Shown here piece by piece: positions 61,982-64,000 of a stretch of DNA of 64,000 nt; the first letter of the stretch is position 1; each line of letters begins with the position of its first letter. Both the position numbers and the translations under genes were made by a program. A model generated the notes under the pieces. The model saw nothing but the letters and a program-made list of their open reading frames with translations, did not search any database and had not been told where the DNA came from. This DNA is from Verrucomicrobiales bacterium (GTDB taxonomy: Bacteria > Verrucomicrobiota > Verrucomicrobiia > Verrucomicrobiales > DEV007): NCBI GenBank assembly GCA_002698785.1, contig PAAG01000031.1, positions 124,001 to 188,000 on the forward strand, read 5' to 3'.

Positions 61982-63466
61982 ATGTTTTACATAGGCATTG
62001 ATAGCGGGACGCAAAGCACCAAGTCGGTCGTCCTTGATTTCGAGACCGGCGAGATTGTCGCCCAGTCGAGTAAACCGTATGGGTTGATTGAGGGCTTACC
62101 TGCGGGCCACCTCGAACAACACCCTGCGGACTGGATCGATGCCGTTCAGTCGACCATCCTGGATTGCCTGAATCAGCTGGGTGATCGAAAGGGCGAACTG
62201 CGCGGGATCGGTGTCAGTGGTCAGCAGCACGGACTTGTTGTTCTGGACGAGAATGATGAGGTGATCCGACCTGCAAAACTCTGGTGCGATACCTCGACTA
62301 CGGAGCAGTGCCAGCAGTTTGCCGATGCGTTTGGTGGTGTTGATGGGCTTATCGAAAAAGCCGGCAACGCTATCATGCCGGGATACACGATCCCTAAGCT
62401 GCTCTGGCTAAAGCAGAACGAGCCTGATCACTTTTCCAGGGTAAAAACTATTCTTTTGCCCCACGATTACATTAACTTCTGGCTTTCCGGTGTGAAGCGA
62501 ATGGAGTTCGGAGATGCTTCCGGGACGGGGATTCTCAATGTTCGTACCCGGGAATGGGATGCTGAGTTGATCAATTTCGTTGATTCCTCCGTGCACGAGA
62601 TGCTTCCGACTCTCGGATCGTCAAACGAGGTGCATGGAACCTTGCGTCCGGAGTTGGCCTCTGAATGGGGCGTGGATTCCAGTGTGATTGTCAGTGCGGG
62701 TGGTGGTGACAACATGATGGGTGCGATCGGGACGGGAAATATTGCGGACGGTGTGATCACGGCGAGCTTTGGCACATCGGGAACGTTGTATGGCTGTGCA
62801 GAGAAGCCGATCATCGATCCCAATGGAGAGATTGCCGCTTTTTGCGACAGCACGGATCGTTGGCTCCCGCTGGTTTGTACGATGAATGTGACGGTGGTCA
62901 CCGAGCAGGTTCGAAACTGGTTTGGATGGGATCACTCGGAAATGGAGGCGCAGATACAGTCTGTTCCAGCGGGCGCTGGCGGGGTGAGCTTTCTGCCTTA
63001 CCTGAATGGTGAGCGGACTCCGAATCTCCCGAATGGCAGTGGTGTGCTGCACGGTTTGTCTGGATCGAGTGGTTCTCCAGCACATCTCGCTCGTGCGGCA
63101 ATGGAGGGAGCGACGTTGGGCTTGGCTTACGGGTTGCGTCGATTCGACGAGCTTGGACTTTCGCCCAGTGAGATTCGACTGACGGGCGGTGGATCGAAGA
63201 GTGCGGTGTGGCGCCAAATTTCGGCGGATGTATTTGGAGTTCCCGTAGTGGGGCTGGCGACGGCGGAGGGCGCTGGTTTAGGCGGTGCTATTCAAGCTGC
63301 CTTTGCAGACGGAAAAGGGAGCTACGAGGACCTGTGCGGGCGTTTCGTTGCACTTGAGGAGTCAACACGGTGCCTGCCTAATGCGGACAACGTGGGGCTT
63401 TACCGAGAAAAACTCGATCGTCAGATTGCCCTGACAACCTGCCTGAAGGAGGCGGATTTGCTCTAA
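61982..63466 (+). CDS. xylB: Xylulokinase
   Basis: This 494-residue FGGY-family kinase phosphorylates D-xylulose. The N-terminal phosphate loop is G-I-D-S-G-T-Q-S-T-K-S (residues about 5-15), then S-G-Q-Q-H-G near 79-84, a strong xylulokinase signature, and A-K-L-W-C-D-T-S-T. The catalytic base is in S-A-G-G-G-D-N near 242 and the C-terminal nucleotide loop reads L-T-G-G-G-S-K-S near 402. It ends 7 bp before the DUF374 gene. Xylose isomerase is not in the window. Confidence 0.94.
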   Translation: MFYIGIDSGTQSTKSVVLDFETGEIVAQSSKPYGLIEGLPAGHLEQHPADWIDAVQSTILDCLNQLGDRKGELRGIGVSGQQHGLVVLDENDEVIRPAKLWCDTSTTEQCQQFADAFGGVDGLIEKAGNAIMPGYTIPKLLWLKQNEPDHFSRVKTILLPHDYINFWLSGVKRMEFGDASGTGILNVRTREWDAELINFVDSSVHEMLPTLGSSNEVHGTLRPELASEWGVDSSVIVSAGGGDNMMGAIGTGNIADGVITASFGTSGTLYGCAEKPIIDPNGEIAAFCDSTDRWLPLVCTMNVTVVTEQVRNWFGWDHSEMEAQIQSVPAGAGGVSFLPYLNGERTPNLPNGSGVLHGLSGSSGSPAHLARAAMEGATLGLAYGLRRFDELGLSPSEIRLTGGGSKSAVWRQISADVFGVPVVGLATAEGAGLGGAIQAAFADGKGSYEDLCGRFVALEESTRCLPNADNVGLYREKLDRQIALTTCLKEADLL

Positions 63467-63473
63467 ACTGTAG

Positions 63474-64000
63474 ATGTCCCGTCTGGATAAAACTTTGGTT
63501 TCGGCAAAAGATCTGTCTCCCAAGGCTCGGCGCATTGGGGTGTGCCTTGTGGCCTTGATGAAGGTTTTCGCGGTTACATTTCGTTGGCGATGCCATGATC
63601 CAGATAATCTGAGAGAGAACCTGCCTGAGACGCCGATGATCTGGATCTGCTGGCACAATCGAATTTTCGTTCTGGCGGACATTTATCGGCGGTATTTGCC
63701 ATCGAGAAGCGGGGCGGTGCTGACGAGTGCGAGCCGTGATGGCGAGATCATTGCCAAGATCATTTCAATGTATAAGGTCGCGGCGATTCGAGGTTCTTCT
63801 TCGAGGAGGGCAGTTGCTGCGCTGGTGGCCCTGAAGGACTGGCTGAAGGAGGGATACGATGTCGGCATTATTCCCGACGGGCCTCGTGGTCCGCGCTACA
63901 AACTGGGGCCCGGCACTGTGAAGCTGGCCCAGATGACGGGAGCCCAGATTCTTCCTTTTCGAATCGAATATGGCTCTTACTGGAGTTTTAAGAGCTGGGA
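63474..64000 (+). CDS. DUF374 lysophospholipid acyltransferase-like protein, truncated by window edge
   Basis: The first 175 codons are present. Two hydrophobic stretches occur near residues 23-36 and 55-70. The DUF374 marks are W-H-N-R (the acyltransferase H-x-x-x-x-D-type site), S-A-S-R-D-G-E-I-I-A, I-R-G-S-S-S-R-R, and P-D-G-P-R-G-P-R. The family resembles the LpxL/PlsC superfamily and probably moves an acyl chain onto a lipid A-like or phospholipid acceptor at the inner membrane. The C-terminus lies outside the window. Confidence 0.88.
   Translation, partial: MSRLDKTLVSAKDLSPKARRIGVCLVALMKVFAVTFRWRCHDPDNLRENLPETPMIWICWHNRIFVLADIYRRYLPSRSGAVLTSASRDGEIIAKIISMYKVAAIRGSSSRRAVAALVALKDWLKEGYDVGIIPDGPRGPRYKLGPGTVKLAQMTGAQILPFRIEYGSYWSFKSW

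Noticed and set aside
1-64000. CRISPR array, integron, prophage or restriction/defence island
   Set aside because: No regular spacer-repeat array, integrase, phage structural gene or recognisable defence enzyme was found. The tandem hairpins near 957-1107 lack uniform repeats and unique spacers.

Overview
This 64 kb window looks like the chromosome of a free-living, Gram-negative member of the Verrucomicrobiota, probably aquatic. The assignment rests on family content: the Planctomycetes/Verrucomicrobia-type cytochrome proteins DUF1549/DUF1553 with DUF1501 and DUF1592 with DUF1552, secreted sulfatase and polysaccharide lyase-like proteins, a very large propeller hybrid sensor kinase, and a TonB-ExbB-ExbD set. 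Gene starts often lack a strong Shine-Dalgarno sequence. I saw no tRNA, rRNA, CRISPR array, prophage or transposase gene. The only mobile-looking sequences are short palindromic repeats and one inverted-repeat element.

Layout. 0-6.2 kb: a damage-inducible mutagenesis cassette, imuA-imuB-dnaE2, behind a near-perfect LexA-type palindrome. Its two internal gaps are filled with GTAG-type hairpin repeats. 6.2-10.5 kb: a DUF3592 membrane protein, a sulfatase with C-terminal HEAT-like repeats, a MOSC protein, an RRM RNA-binding protein with its terminator, and a membrane rhodanese. 10.6-16.1 kb: the DUF1549/DUF1553 plus DUF1501 pair, OsmC, and a proline-rich membrane protein. 16.2-21.7 kb: glycosyltransferase, photolyase, then dnaX-ybaB-membrane protein-ABM. 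21.7-30.2 kb: the hybrid sensor kinase, a pilin-like protein, a parvulin isomerase, a sugar-nucleotidyltransferase, Rex, and an OGG1-type glycosylase. 30.3-37.5 kb: tonB-exbB-exbD, peptide deformylase, DUF368, a lipoprotein, a degenerate alpha/beta-hydrolase-like protein, and a TSUP permease. 37.5-46.5 kb: nagB and an orphan lipoyl E2 acyltransferase on the minus strand; an ABC ATPase-FtsX-AttH export operon; a NosR/PceC-like FMN/Fe-S membrane protein with a small companion; a methyltransferase. 46.7-54.8 kb: a 1,178-residue polysaccharide-lyase-like protein, an SDR, a PQQ-propeller protein whose 5' end carries a 215 bp inverted-repeat element, truB-ribF with a terminator, and a small membrane protein. 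55-64 kb: a DUF1592/DUF1552 pair, a discoidin-domain histidine kinase with its NarL-type regulator, xylulokinase, and an edge-truncated DUF374 acyltransferase.

How it fits together. Much of the content suits polysaccharide and sulfated-glycan use: sulfatase, lyase, planctomycete-type cytochrome pairs, glycan-sensor kinases, TonB energisation, NagB and XylB. DNA repair is also well represented: the SOS mutasome, photolyase and an OGG1-type glycosylase.

Most notable for follow-up: (1) a cluster of GTAG-headed hairpin repeats whose flanks are conserved but whose stem sequences all differ; (2) the MITE-like element with 31 bp imperfect terminal inverted repeats fused to the 5' end of the PQQ-propeller gene; (3) the discoidin sensor kinase/NarL pair next to DUF1592/DUF1552 and xylulokinase; (4) the orphan NosR/PceC-like flavin/Fe-S protein with its pseudopilin-derived neighbour. 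All functions are inferred by reading the sequence; no database search was run.
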